Below are positions 12,102 through 25,844 of a stretch of DNA of 64,000 bases, piece after piece. The stretch is taken from NCBI RefSeq assembly GCF_018139145.2, contig NC_059500.1, forward strand, positions 35,321,437 to 35,385,436, in the 5' to 3' direction. The stretch's first letter is position 1. Each line of letters starts with the position of its first letter. The notes beneath the pieces are model-generated. The model searched no databases. It had not been told where the DNA came from and saw only the letters and a program-made list of their open reading frames with translations. Position numbers and translations under genes: made by a program. This DNA comes from Gymnogyps californianus (Eukaryota; Chordata; Aves; Accipitriformes; Cathartidae).

Positions 12102-15100
12102 CTACAGTAAAAAGAAATAGTAAGCAGGCCAGATTCCCATCTATTAAAACATGGTTTATCTGGAATGGCTCCATTGTGGCTGACAGAAACCTTCTGGTTC
12201 GCAGACTTGTCACCAAGATCAGCAGATGGCTGTTGGCCTCAAAGTTTTTGAGAAGATGAAGCCTCAAGTCACCGGAGTCAGGTTTGCACACTGGCAACTA
12301 AAATAGCTAGTGTTTTGCTTATCAGAAACATCTTGGGAGATTGGCAAAACCAAACAAACAAAAAACCAGGAAGAAACCTGGGGAAGATGACTAGTTGCAT
12401 CGCTCCTCTCTCCTCCTGCCTCCCACTGTAATTTCTGGTCAATGTATGTCACCTTCTATAGCTAAGTTACAATTTAGGGAATTATTTCACCATGAGAAAT
12501 GCTGAGTCATCTTTGCTGAGACAGGGCTATAACATAATAGTGACACAATTTGGGAATAACTTGATGTAGCATTTAACCCAGCATTTCATGTGGTTTGGCT
12601 AGGACAAATAAAGGATAGACAGACAGCCTTGTTCTTTGCAGTATTTTAGGCTGTGGATTGTGTGTTAAACAGTACTTACAATACTATGCATTGCCTGGTG
12701 GGAAAGGACATGTGTGGTTTACCTAATAATCCTGACTTCATTCTGTGTAGGAAAAGAGCTTGACTCATCAGTACAAGCTGAACACAAGATGTTCAGGAGT
12801 GAGATGGTTATGTTTTACTAGTTACTGCCCCTGCAGACTTACTAGGAATGATTAATTTCTCACAGATTTCTACCAAAATTCACAGTATTCTGTATATTGT
12901 CAGTATATATATAGTGGAATATTTTGTCAGCTCCGTGTAGCAATTGCTTGTGAAAACTGAGATAGATAACTGACAGTTTTTAATCTTAATCTCAGAGGGA
13001 CAAAGGCTAATTAAATGCTGCTGCAAGACAAGATTCAATTTCAGCCAAGTATCCTTTCAAAACCAGCATAGGATGGAAGGCTGCCAAACAAAACACATGT
13101 ATTTGGCACCCAAGAAAGGAGGAGGTCCTCCAGGTTAACAATGCAGTAAAACCATACTTTTGATAGTTTCTCAAAGGAATAGGCTAGAGGACGCAAGGAT
13201 GATCTTACTGTTTTTTCTGTAATAGCTGACAAGCTACTAAAAAGCAGGATGACAACCAAAACTCTAATAAGTTCTTAGTTTCTCTGATACACATGAAGGC
13301 TCTAGCATGTCTTCAAGCTCACTCTGCCCTTCACAGCCCAATTTAACACTAAAACTTGATTTTGGACCAGACATTTCTAAAAACAAAAGAAAAAAAACCC
13401 CAACAAACCAAAACCAGAGCCTGGAAACAGGAATCACAATTCAGGGCTTCTCAGAACCGGTATTAGACAACAGTCATGATCCTTCTTGTGCTTTCTTTTG
13501 GCAATAAAACATTTTTTCCCCTTGCTTAGTGGCAGCACCAGACAAGGCAGAAGAAGAATGCTCTGCATTCAGCTTGTCCTGGTTACTTGATCTCCCAGGA
13601 ACTACAGAGGCGGATCTGGTCCTGAATCTCTTCTTGATGACAGCTTTCACCAACACCCCATTCTAGTAGGGGCAAGCAGCACCAGCAACCCATAGCAGCT
13701 TCATTGCTTTTGAGTTGGCAGAATCCTCTTCCCCACTGATGGCTACAGTGTACATTCTGGTTTGGTGTATACTTCGGGGTGTGTTGCTGTGCTGGGCTTC
13801 ATGCATTTGCTGTCTGTGCTTAGCACAGGAGGTAAATAATACTAGGAAGATTTTTTTTTTTACAGTTATAAAGTTCTGGAGGGGGTGGACCTCACTATCA
13901 CCAAGATAGAGGCCACCCCTGCTTTCAGCTGGGCTGACCCTGCAGTTTGCCATAAACCCTCAATGCTACACATTAAATAATCTCGGAGCAGTTATACCAC
14001 GCCAGGCTTCCCAGTTCACTTCACACCACCTGAGCCATTGGGACTGGTGTGTTTCTTGAATGCATGTTCTAGTTTTAAAGTGCCTAATTGTGAAAGCATC
14101 CAAGTGAGGTCACCTCCTTTGCACTTACACAGCATTCAGATGGAGGTGGCTCTGGATTTTAGTGCTAATTATGTTTAAGTCTTATTTTAAATGAAATATA
14201 GCCATGGATTCTCCAAAAAACTAAAACTTCTCAGATCTCTGTTCAAGTGAGCTCAATGCTAAGAGAATAAGGATTTCTCTCCTTTTTCCCAGGTTTGTGT
14301 AAATGAGTCATGATCATGAATCATTAACACTGCATAAGTGTAAACCATTTCATTAGTAAAGGACATTAACACCCATAAGGGCCTTTTTTTTTTTTTCCCA
14401 TCTTTATTTAGGGGCCTAAGCACAAGTTTATAGTGACTTCTCCAGAACTATCTGTGTAGGGACTTGCCCTTCGTCCGAGGTTTCTTCTGGAACAAGTGAC
14501 CTAGGCAAGACAAAGCAGAATTGGCCCTGTGACATGTGGAGGTAAGAGAGGTGTCTAAAAGAAGAAGAAAAAAATCTTTCAACTTCTAAAATTATGAGTG
14601 AGCCCTAGTAGGCAGAAGGCTTTTTATTTCATGCAATCACTCTTTTACTACACTTTTAAAAATCTAATGCATTTCTTCAAAAGCACCATTACACAACACT
14701 AAATACTGTAAATCATGTGTGTTTAACAAGTGATAAAAAGAACAGAGAGGTTATATAGACAAACTAAACTGGAATTGTTTGAAAGGAAGTTCACAGCACT
14801 TTTTAAATATCTTACTGGTTTAAAAATAACCCTTCCATTAGCTTCAAAGGAAAAAGACCATGACATCTGAGAAGTTCATTCGCTGTACACAAAGTACAAA
14901 ATAACTTTGATACTATGCAATTGTTTAAGTCTAAGGTATGAAACAAAAGAACAGCCTAGATTCTATTTTCAGCATAAAACATATATCATTTTAAGCTCAC
15001 ATAAATAAGTAAATGATGAAGTGAATGAAAGTGTGCTAGGAATATGACTGCTGGTAATGGCAGATAACACTACTTATTTCAGTTTATTTGAAATTGTCCT

Positions 15101-16882
15101 GGGATGGAAATATTTTAGAAATATTGCCTAGAAAGCCTGCTGTTAATCTTTGGAAAACACTGTAAAAATATACTGGTATGTCAGATAAACAAAACTACAA
15201 TTTTCTTTTTGTATGCTATGAATACTAAGAAAGTTTGCATAAAATATATCATCTGTGAGGATTTTTCTTCTCCCACTTAATATAGGAGGCTTATTTCAAT
15301 GTACTTAAACATCTACGAGGTAAAGAGAGAATACTGATCTTTCCTCTGCTAGCTCTTCTGTGCAGATATTTAAATTGTGTAGTTGATGTTAAATATCTTT
15401 GCTGCTTCTTTAGCATGTGAGTTCCTAGAAGTCATATAATGTATCTCCCCAGAGAAGTAAAATTATCTGCACTTCTCTGAGAGGCAAATGAGATTGAGAC
15501 ACAAGTATGCAGCTGTGCTGAGCATCAAACCTCAGTCTCCTGAGTTCCAAGCTAATAAGTTAATTGCTGCACAGCAGTTAAAAGCAGTATCACATACACA
15601 ACAGACCTTCTTCTAACATCAACACAAGGTTAAAAAAACCCAAAAAGTCATCAGTACTGTAACAAAGTATTGCACTATATCAATATGCATACCGATATTT
15701 ACTATGCTTGAGGACTGAAGGCCTTCAGAGGAGGGCCAGCAAAAAAGGCTAGGATTCTTACTTAAGTTTCTACTGGAGTCCTCCCTGGTTTAAGAAATAA
15801 ACACAGATGACAACCTTCAACCAACCCAAAGAATCTGCATAAATCATATCAACTGAAGTTTATCTATTCTGATTAAATTTGAACATTTCCAACACATTTT
15901 TCCCTAGTTAACATATTCCAATAGATTGTACATTAATATATTGCATTGCCAGTGTATCTTTGCATTTTGGCATTTTAACAGTAGAAATACCTCAAGATGT
16001 CTTGGTTTGATTATCTTAATATTAGTTACTGTTTGAAGATACTCTTGAAGACCACTACTTCATGAAGAAAGCCAGGGTTATCATTTTTAATTGCTGTTAT
16101 TAGGAAGCTCATAACATACTGTTTCACATTGTGTAACCATACGTCCTAAGACAAGCACAAAGTCAATGCTATAGCATAGTCCTAGAAATTTCTTGCACAT
16201 AGCAAAAGCAGGAATATTAGAAAGAATCAGAAATCCTTCAGGACTGTTCTTAGCTGGAACTAGGTCACTGGATGATAGCTTTTGATTAACATTCAGAAGT
16301 TTAAAATAGCCTCTACTATTTTTTCCCTGAATCTCAAAGATCATTCTGGAATAGCAAGAGTTGACACTACAGGAAGAAATCGCGCTTTCCTGCAATGAGC
16401 AGAAGCTTCTGACTAGTTACAGATCTATTTTTCCAAAATCTGTGGGTGTCCGAGCTTGGCATTTCCATTCTAAGCTCATCTCGGGATGAAAACTGCACTA
16501 AGGAGGACAGACAGAAGTGGCAAATGGAGTAGAAGGAAGAGCAGCAAGAACTCCAGCTTGCTTCAAAACTTACTGCGCATGCTGGTTCACCTTCCATGAA
16601 TCACTGCATCTCAGTACTTAGCGTCACTTTGTGTAACAACCTACCTTTATCTAAGTTGTAAATGTGAACATCTAAATAGTCAATTAATCTAGGCTGACAT
16701 TGCTCTATCAAATGGTAGAAGATGTATTCTGACTTCTAGCAGCCTTAAAAAAATTGCTGTATTATGTCACCAGGAGTAAATCGTAAGGCTTAGCATATTA
16801 GCTTCTGCAAAGTAGCAAACACTGGAAAACTCAGCCGGATAGTGTAAGACATGAAAAAGTTGTGTTTTGCTTCCTTTTTTCT
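12102..16882. other. Intergenic or intronic, no gene recognised
   Basis: AT-rich sequence. It includes a minus-strand frame at 13953-13474, 160 codons with a single TAG, that I could not identify, and a T run at 14383-14397. No transposon was seen until the LTR at 16888. Confidence 0.55.
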
Positions 16883-16887
16883 GTTGT

Positions 16888-17495
16888 TGTCGTGGTTTAA
16901 CCCCAGCCACCAACTAAGCACCACACAGCTGCTCCCCCCGCCCCCCTCCCAGTAGGACGGGGAGGAGAATCGGGAAAAAAAGTAAAACTCGTAGGTTGAG
17001 ATAAGAGCAGTTTAATAACTAAAGTAAAATAAAATATAATACTAACAATAATAGTTATTATTAATAATGATAATAATAATTGTAATGAAAAGGAATATAA
17101 CAAAAAAAAAAAGAGAGAAATAAAACCCAAGGAAAAAAAAACAGTGATGCACAATGCAATTGCTCACCACCCGCTGACCAATGCCCCAGCAGCGATCCAC
17201 CCCTCCCGGTTAACTCCCCCCTGTTTATATACTGGGCATCACGTTCTATGGTATGGAATATCCCTCTGACTAGTTCGGGTCCGCTGTCCTGGCTGTGCTC
17301 CCTCCCAGCTTCTTGTACACCTGCTTGCTGGCAGAGCATGGGAAACTGAAAAGTCCTTAACTTGGGATAAGCGCTACTTAGCAACAACTAAAACATCAGA
17401 GTGTTATCAACATCATTCTCACACTAAATCCAAAACACAGCACTGTACCAGCTACTAAGAAGAAAATTAACTCTATCCCAGCCGAAACCCGGACA
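16888..17495 (-). mobile_element. Solo LTR, copy 3
   Basis: It is 608 bp. The + strand starts TGTCGTGGTTTAACCCCAG and ends CCGAAACCCGGACA, with a perfect 5-bp duplication GTTGT on both sides (16883-16887, 17496-17500). TATATAAA reads on the minus strand near 17227. It is very similar to copy 2 over its whole length, including the AAT-rich stretch. No internal region. Confidence 0.93.
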
Positions 17496-20400
17496 GTTGT
17501 AATATGAGAAATCAGAATTTCCCACTGTGTTGATGGCCATAAAAAGAATTACAATTATAAAGCCTCTAATCAGAGAACACTGTCCCTCTTGGTCCCACTT
17601 TCTTGTGATTAATGTTAAAGTGGGGAAGAAATGGTAGTTGCACATACTGTAACTATAATTAAGCCCAGCAATATGCTGCCTACTGAGCACCATAGATCTG
17701 ATTTTATTGGTGCACAGACAAATGGTAATTTGTTAAAGAACCATTTTGACTTACACCAAACACACTTTCTACTGTTATAAGTATTTCAGGACAACAGTTG
17801 GTTTCTGATGAGTTGGCTACACTTATAACCAGCCTGATCAGCTTTGGCACAAGATTAATGCAAACTACCGGTCCCTTCTGCCATCCATGTAATAAGAGCT
17901 GTATGCATGGCAAGTAACCAAAGTGATAATACTTACACCATACCATCTACATCCAGTTGAGAGTCCTAATATGGTTAAGTTAGACATAATAGGCATAAAT
18001 TTTGCTGAGGCTTGTCTCCTTCCTTAATGTTTATAATGATATAGTTGCCTTACAGGAATAAGAGCAGCTACCACCTGAGCTGCTCCGTGAATTCTGCCAG
18101 CAGCTGTTCAGGAGGCCAGTTCTCCCCTCAGTGAACCCTAGCTGACATCAGCAAAGGTTACTGTTGTGAGAGGCTGGTGCTGGTTATAGAATAATCAGAT
18201 CCCAGTCACAGGTGGAGAAATCACTAGATAAGGACAGTGACATCAGCTAGTCTATTTAAACCTCTAAGGTGTTTTACAAAGGACAGCTAGGGAAACAAAC
18301 CACATGGAATGACAAAGTGGACATATTGTTTGATGGTTTAGGAAGAAAGCAAATGAGACATCATCTCATTGCACCTCATATGACAAGACTGAGCCATATC
18401 CGATGAGTCTTTCTTGCCTCCTTTTTGAACTGCTAAAGAGAACTGGATCACACCAGTCTGCTCTGTTACTCATGGTAACCTTCAACCCTGCTTAAAATGT
18501 TATTAGGATATCATGTAAACCATGATATTTAAACAGCATTGATTTAATTGCTATTTACAGCCAACAAGCTGTATCTTCCTGGGCAGTAGAGACATATGCC
18601 TTTTGTTCCCAGTCATCTTGTTCTCCAGTAGCAAGTGGATATCGCAAAGGCAAGAATAGTGGGAGTATGGTTGGGAATATGGATGTGGTGCAGCAGCTTG
18701 TTAGAGTATCTGAGTTACATCAGCTTTTATGGTTGAAGTTTTCAGAGGACATGCATTTGAATTCTTTTTCCTAGTCATGTTTTACACACCTCAATTTAAT
18801 TTGGTTTCCCATTGTAGCTTCAGCCAAAACGCAGAACAAGCATACGGGTGAGAATGTGTTCATCCATTTTTTGAGTTCAACAAGATTAAGTGAAATGAAT
18901 GTTTCTCTCAATCCCCTCACAGAGGGGATCTGTCACATAACTCACAGATGACTAAAATTTAACTTGAAGTTTTTGCGGCTCTTACTATTCAAGCCACACC
19001 TCACAAACAACTACACAACTGAAATACAGGCTAGACCCTCTGTGTACTTGTTAAAATTTGTAAGGTAATGCTGACTGAGATCATGGGAGATTTAAAACCT
19101 TCTTTGGCTGTGATACAGATCTTTTTTCAAATCTTCAGAGCTATAATACTGCCTTTTATCAGAAGTATGTGTGTTTGAGTTGACAGAACACAATGAAGAA
19201 ACTTGAATAGAAGAAAACTTCACTGTTGAAGTTCTTCAAGCATCCTGCAGTGTGTGATCGCAGGATATTGCAAGTTGTGCTCCTAACCCAGTTAACAAAC
19301 TGCACGTGAAGAATATGTACTGCATGTATAGAATAATGAAAGGGATAGATCACTGTCGGCCCATGAAACTTGGTTGTTACAGTGACCATGTCAGTTTGTG
19401 ACCTTGTTCAGCAGCACTTTTTTCCCCACGCTGTGCTAGTGAAGCAAGAAAAATACCTTTAAGCTTTTAGTGCCACATTTGATATCTATTAACTGTCCTC
19501 AATTAAGGGATGCAATAGGTGTAAGGATATTTGCCACACAGTAAAATCTGGGCTTACACTTATTTTAGCAAAGAATTAGCACAACTACTGATTTTAATGG
19601 ACTCAGGATTATACCCCAAATATTACAGTTTTGTGGTGTATTTGGACAAGCAGGGTTTCTGAGCTTCCCTTTTCTGGCTTTGCAAAGTCTTTGTTCCTTT
19701 TAGATAGTCAGAAAGCTTGAAAACAACTATGAAAGGCCTCTGCCCCCCCCCACTTTGCAATACCTCAATAGCTAAGAGGTGTTTCCAGGTTGCTTCTGAA
19801 TATGGCTTAATGGAATGTCCAAGTAAAAGTAGGTTGATTTAAGGGAGTGAAACATTTAAGAATTAGACATAAACTAATTTAAGCTGATCAGTTTCCATCG
19901 GTTCATACAACAGTTACCAGGGTAGTATACTTAAAACAGTATGAATGAATGTTCTGTTGTTTCCTGAATTTCAGGTTAATGTGAAGAGAATTGTAGAGTT
20001 CCACTGAAGTCTTCAAACACATACAATTTCTGACCATTACAGTTTCTGAAAGAAGCAATTTATAATAATCAGGGAAGAGTCTAAAGTCCATTTAGGAAGA
20101 AGACAGTCATACACGCATATTACCACGTGATTGTATTTGAAAGTTTTATTTACAGGATGCTATACCCAGCCCTTTGACATCTCTGGTGAGGATATACTAT
20201 ACTTTATAGTGCAAATCTGCTCTCTAGTGGCAAAAAATTACCACACCAATTTTACAGAAAAATCCGTAGTTAATCCTGATGTAATTAAGTCAATTCATTG
20301 TAGTTTTGCAAGACTGGGTAATAAGAAAAAAAAATAATTAATGAAATAAAAATTTGAGCAACTGAAACTAAGAGTATGTAACTCTGTTTAGATCTGATAA

Positions 20401-22368
20401 TTCTAGTTCATTTCTGTGGCAGTACCGGATCACTCTTTTGTAATATAGACTTAAAAGATATTTGAGGTAGGCTGAGTAATCATAAGAAGAAATTTAACAA
20501 AAAAGCGCTAATTTACTGCTGGTGTGAACTGTGCAGGGTTTTATCAGGTTTGAATCAGCAAGCTTGAAAGCTTGTAAGACTGGAATGTCAACTCTCAATG
20601 CACATGCACGTTATTACTTGTCAGTAACAGTTCCTTCCCTTTAAGCTAGGCAGTAATCATAGAAATAGGAGATAGCAATGTCATTAGATCATTTTAATAA
20701 TTTCCCAGTTACATCTTTCCTTGCATAAGTTTTCAAGAGAGACTTCAAGAAAGACTGGGAAGAAATATTGCACAACTGAATTTACAAAGTCTACTCATTT
20801 CACTTTGGAGACATGTAAACCTTATTATTAGCTCCTGAAATCATGATTGTGTTTAGATTAGGCTGAGTAGCACAACCCTTTCTAGCTTTTCAGCTACTTC
20901 GTTCTTCATTTTAGTAATTCACACATAAATGGATGTTCACTTATGAACACTGGTAGATGAAACTACAGTAGAATAGCTAAATTGGCCATGACTCCCACGT
21001 GTCCCATTTCACTGAAATACATATATGCGTTGAGGAATGAGCTGCCAGTTTCCAGTCCAGGAAGTAAAGGCTACCCAAAACTGGCCACTTTAATATGCAG
21101 AAGTTCAGCAGCAGCTAGGTGTGCATTTTCAACTGAGGGCACAGAAAGGAGGGTGATGACCAGTTCTGCTATAGCCTCCAACATACCTGATACTTGAGAG
21201 CATGTTGGCAGGATACAATTGAGTTTTATGAAGACTTAAGAGGATTTAAGTGACTTAAGAAATATTTGGAGTTCTCCTTATACCAATGTATTTGTATGAT
21301 ATTTGGTGGATTTCTCAGATGTTCAGTAAAAGAAAGATTAAGAAGACTGGAAAAGAGTGGGTTAACACACAAAATGAGGTTGCATTTCATGACAAACAGA
21401 GCCTTCTTAGAGTATACTGACTTTCTTAATTGCCAGCCCTCACACCTGGGAAGATAAGACAGACCAACAGCTTTTGGAAACTCTTTTTAGGCACTGCAGT
21501 GAAAGGTTTATATCAGTTGAAGTCCCGAGACTGGATTTTCAAGACAGAAACTCATTCAGATGTGCAAATGCACACAGCTGCATAACCTATGCACCTGCCA
21601 GTCAAGAACACCTAAAAATAGCTAATCCTTTAGCACTTTCCCCCTGCTATGTTTTTGCACTGCAGTAGCGCACAATAGTTCCTCGTTGTGCATTGGCTCT
21701 TCTTATACTGTAACTAAGCAACAGCCCTATCTAAAAACCAGCTGATCCTTGCTCCAAACAGCTAGCAATCTAAGGGACCAATGTGACAACAGCTGAATAT
21801 AATTAACAGAGTGTGGGAGACAAGACAGACTGGTCTGCATAACAGAAGCTGTCACAGTGCAGCAGCTCCCTGCCTAGCAAAAATTCTCTGTGCTGGCACG
21901 GTGCAGAGGATGATCTGCTGGGGGCTTCAGAGGGGGCAACAAGGTGGTTTTGTGTTTGTACAAAGCTCCTTGCTCCTTGCATTTTGCAGTACTTGCAGAT
22001 TCCTGTTATGACCAGGTTGCTGTACAAAGTCAATCAAAGTTCTGTGCGAAGTAGACACACATATTTTGTTTTGTGTACAGAAAAAAAGTAGTTATGGGAA
22101 ACTAGTGCCTGGGGAAGCAAGCTGCTCAATTCTGTAAGAACAGGACACCTTGTTGTTCTGTCCCAGACATACCTTAGATGGGCACTGTACAAGCTTCTGG
22201 TGGTATTTCTACCCACAGTATTATTCTACAGCATGAAAAAAATATCTGCAGTACTAAACTCAAACCTAGCTTGGCTCAAGATTATGCTACAATGTCAAGG
22301 GATACCAATTCAACTTAATTCAACTTAAATCCAGAAATACTTACATCAGGACTGATGTTAAATTTGAA

Positions 22369-22418
22369 GACACAAGTTTTTAAGAAAATTTGAGACACAA
22401 GTTTTTAAGAAAAACTGA
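22369..22418. repeat. 25-bp tandem duplication
   Basis: The unit GACACAAGTTTTTAAGAAAA plus five bases occurs twice head to tail; the second copy differs only near its end. It looks like a simple recent duplication. Confidence 0.85.
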
Positions 22419-25400
22419 AGATTATTTCCTATGGAGTCAGTACTACAAAACAAACAGTTCAGATAACTTACCTGAATTTTCCAATTGGACTACCCAGGAC
22501 AGTTAAGGTGGTAAGGAAGCAGATGCCCCTGCTGTTCCCTGGCTGATCTGTGTACATACACATGGTAAGCATACAAAGAAATCTCATACTCTGCCCTCAT
22601 AAGGCAACGATCTAGCTCAGTTCCAAATTACACAACATCCCTTTTTTTTTTAAGCAAGGATTGCCACTTGTATTCACACCCTCTGATAATGGGATATGAC
22701 TACTTTACATTGTTCTTTTTGCACTATGTTGTTTAAAAGCACTTGCATAACCATAAAAGACTTGTTATAACCGTAAAAGACTGTCCCTAGCTAAACCAGT
22801 CCAAAGTTAACACATTTTTAAGTCACTGCTTCACAGCTGTAGTTTCCAATAACGAGATTAGTACTGATATAACCTGATGCTTTTAGGAAGCATTAGGTCA
22901 GACATAACTTGCACCACTTCTAAAAGACTTGAGAAAATAGAGGCAAAGCAGTGTTTCTCACAGCATGACTAACTGCAGAAATTGCTCAAAACATCCTTGG
23001 CTTATGTTTTATAGGAGGTCAAAGAGAAAAGTAATTAGTGTGCTGGAAGATACATATATGAAAACTAAGTTTTTATCTGGGGAGCAAGCTGTCGTAAGAC
23101 ATTTGTATTAAACCTGTGAGGGTGAGGGGTGATCATCAAAAAGCAGCAACACCGAATACTGGAGAAGGGAGGGGAGGCCTTGTGGTTAAGATAACATGCC
23201 TCACAGCAAGACAGTCAGGAATGAATTACTAGCCACAGGAAGAATGTAGGGCAGTATGTCAGATACAGGAATGATATTTTTCCAGTGAAATGGTGTCAGC
23301 ATTTAATCCTTTCTGGTTTGATCTTCCTCCCTCAATTAGTTTTTTTTTAATTTTTAAACTACTATCAAAAAATTGCTCTTGACAGTGTAATGTAATTGGC
23401 AGTTTGATCAAGGATAAAAAATGATGGTTTTGGGGCATTCATTGCTTTAGGACATTCATGTTTACTGTCTTATAAGAAAATATAAAGCATGTTTCATAAG
23501 AATGGAAAATTGTCTTGACCATCTAACCCCCAAAACTGGGCCTGGAATTAGATAACAGCTTGGTTTTCATTCTGGTCCCCACTCATTAGCAAAACTGAAA
23601 TTCGGCAACTGCAATTTTTTTCCCCCCACTTTTCCTCACCCAAATAAAATTTTTACTACTTCCTTGACTAGAATGTGGATCAATAGTGCTAAAAGGAAAA
23701 ATATCCCAAGTCTCCTGCTCCTGAAAAAAAACCCCAACAAACCAACCTCCCCCCCCGCCAAAAAAACTAGCAATGAAAACCAAGAAAAACATTTAGTTTA
23801 TATTAAATTTAAATGCATTAAACAGCCAATAAGTGTTTGTGGGCCAACTGCTATGACTTGAATAATAAAAAACAGGTAAATGAATGAATTATTCTTCACA
23901 TGTTAAGCTCCCTCTTCAACAGTCTATTTCCCTACAACCCCAGCATAAAAGCTTCCTGCAACATCGCTGCGTCTTTCCATTTCAGCACCTTGCAACCCCC
24001 CTCAGAAATCACCTGGAGAAGACCACCTTTCTATTGCTTGTGTGTTCTCACTCAACACCTATCTGCACGGTGTCTGAGGTCCTGCTAGGGTGTAAACCAG
24101 CATGGCTAACATCTGCCATATGTCGTTTGTACTCTCATCCTTCCCTCAGGGAGGAAACGTGCCATAAAGAATTCTGTTTTCAAGAGGATTTGCTTTTGTT
24201 GTTGGGGTTTTTTTGTAGCACATGTGGAAAATTAACTTATCAGAGCTTTGGCCCCAAAAAAGGGAAATTCATTCAGACTCAGCCTGACAAGCCTCGCTGA
24301 GTCAGCAATGTTCCCTCTGTGGGTGGCAGAGCACACCTCAAGAGCCTCCTGAGCACAACTGCAGTATTACCTTGTGGGTGGGAGATGGTCTCATCCCCAC
24401 CCATAGGAGTGTCAGAAATCAAACCCCAATACCCTGAGTTTCATGTGGAAATCCAGAGACACACAATTACCTCAGTATTATAGGTACTTGGTGCAAGGCA
24501 CCAAGCAGCGACGTGTTCAATTTCTCAGCAGTATTAAGGTTAAGATCTATGTATAGTGTTTATGGTAGCCTAATTTTGTGGTGTATGCAACTTCTTTCTG
24601 TCATTAATGACTCATCTTACTTACACAGGAAATACACTTAATCACAGCTGCCATCTAACAAGATCAACATCTAGCAAAGAGGGGGTGTATGGTATCCTGA
24701 ACCTTCTCCTACACTGTTTTGTGTTTTTTGGTTTTTTTAAAAAAAACAGAACCAGCCCATATAGTTCAGAGCACTGGTATCATTTTCACATTTTTTCTGA
24801 TCCCTGTGATTATTTTGTTTAGCCTTCTCTGAAATTGTTTTAGCTAGCCAAGCTTAAACAGTTCCTGACCGCCACGATATTTTCATCGGTAAAGCACATG
24901 AAATGCTGTTACAATTGTGATAGTGAATACACTGACGATGTGTTACACTGGGAAGTCAAAAGATATTTGACAAATCCCTATGGCAGATGTGAGCAACACA
25001 ATTCTTTTTAACGTCTTAGTTTTGTCTTTACAGTAACTTGTTTGTGTCTTGACTTTTAGGTTAAATGCCCTTATTAACAGGAATACTCTTACTGATAGGA
25101 AATGCACTTTCTTAGTCCCCCCAGAGAGTAAACACCGTAAAAAAAGAGAAATGTATGTCTGAAAGAAGTTTCAGCAGCTGTCTAACGATAGACACCACAG
25201 TACAGATTTTCCAAATGGAAAACTAACATAACTGTGTCATCTGAAAGTTATATAACTACAAATGGACAAGGTGCCAGGAATAAATAGTACATCATTTTTC
25301 CAGTGAAATATCAGCGTGCCCAGATCTAAAATCCCTCTGACAATTGCTCTGACAATGCCCTTTCCACACTGAACAGATTTAAGACAAGTTTGTCAGAATT

Positions 25401-25805
25401 ACTGTTGCCTTTTACCCATTGACATATTTGCTAGGGACTGGCTCAAGACTGCTAACCAATCCTGTGCAAGTCACATATACTTTAAAAATAATTTAGTTGT
25501 GTTGGGACCGCCGCCAGGTCAGACCCGAACTGATAACTTCCTGGTCCTACTGTTCACTCGCAGCGTACAACTGTTCCATGTAGGAGCCTTCTAGGGTTAG
25601 GCTAGCACCTTGCTTGGCTGAATGAAGCGGCTTTCAGGACTTTTAGGGACTCCAACAGCTATACCAAAGAACATAACCATCACTTCAAACAGCTGCTGAA
25701 GCATCTTGGTGAGCAAGCCCTTCTTAGAGCGCTGAGGTGAACAAATCAAGAAATAAGATCTGGTTTTCCAGCCATCCCACTTTGCCTTCTTGCTGCCCTT
25801 TCCTA

Positions 25806-25844
25806 ACACACACACAAAAACAAGCACACGCACACACACACACA
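25806..25844. repeat. CA microsatellite, interrupted
   Basis: Two CA runs, separated by AAAACAAG, continue into AAAAG. A typical dinucleotide repeat, likely polymorphic. Confidence 0.85.

Noticed and set aside
23884..24300. 138-codon + strand frame
   Set aside because: No domain, signal peptide or similarity recognised; length is within chance for the number of frames examined.
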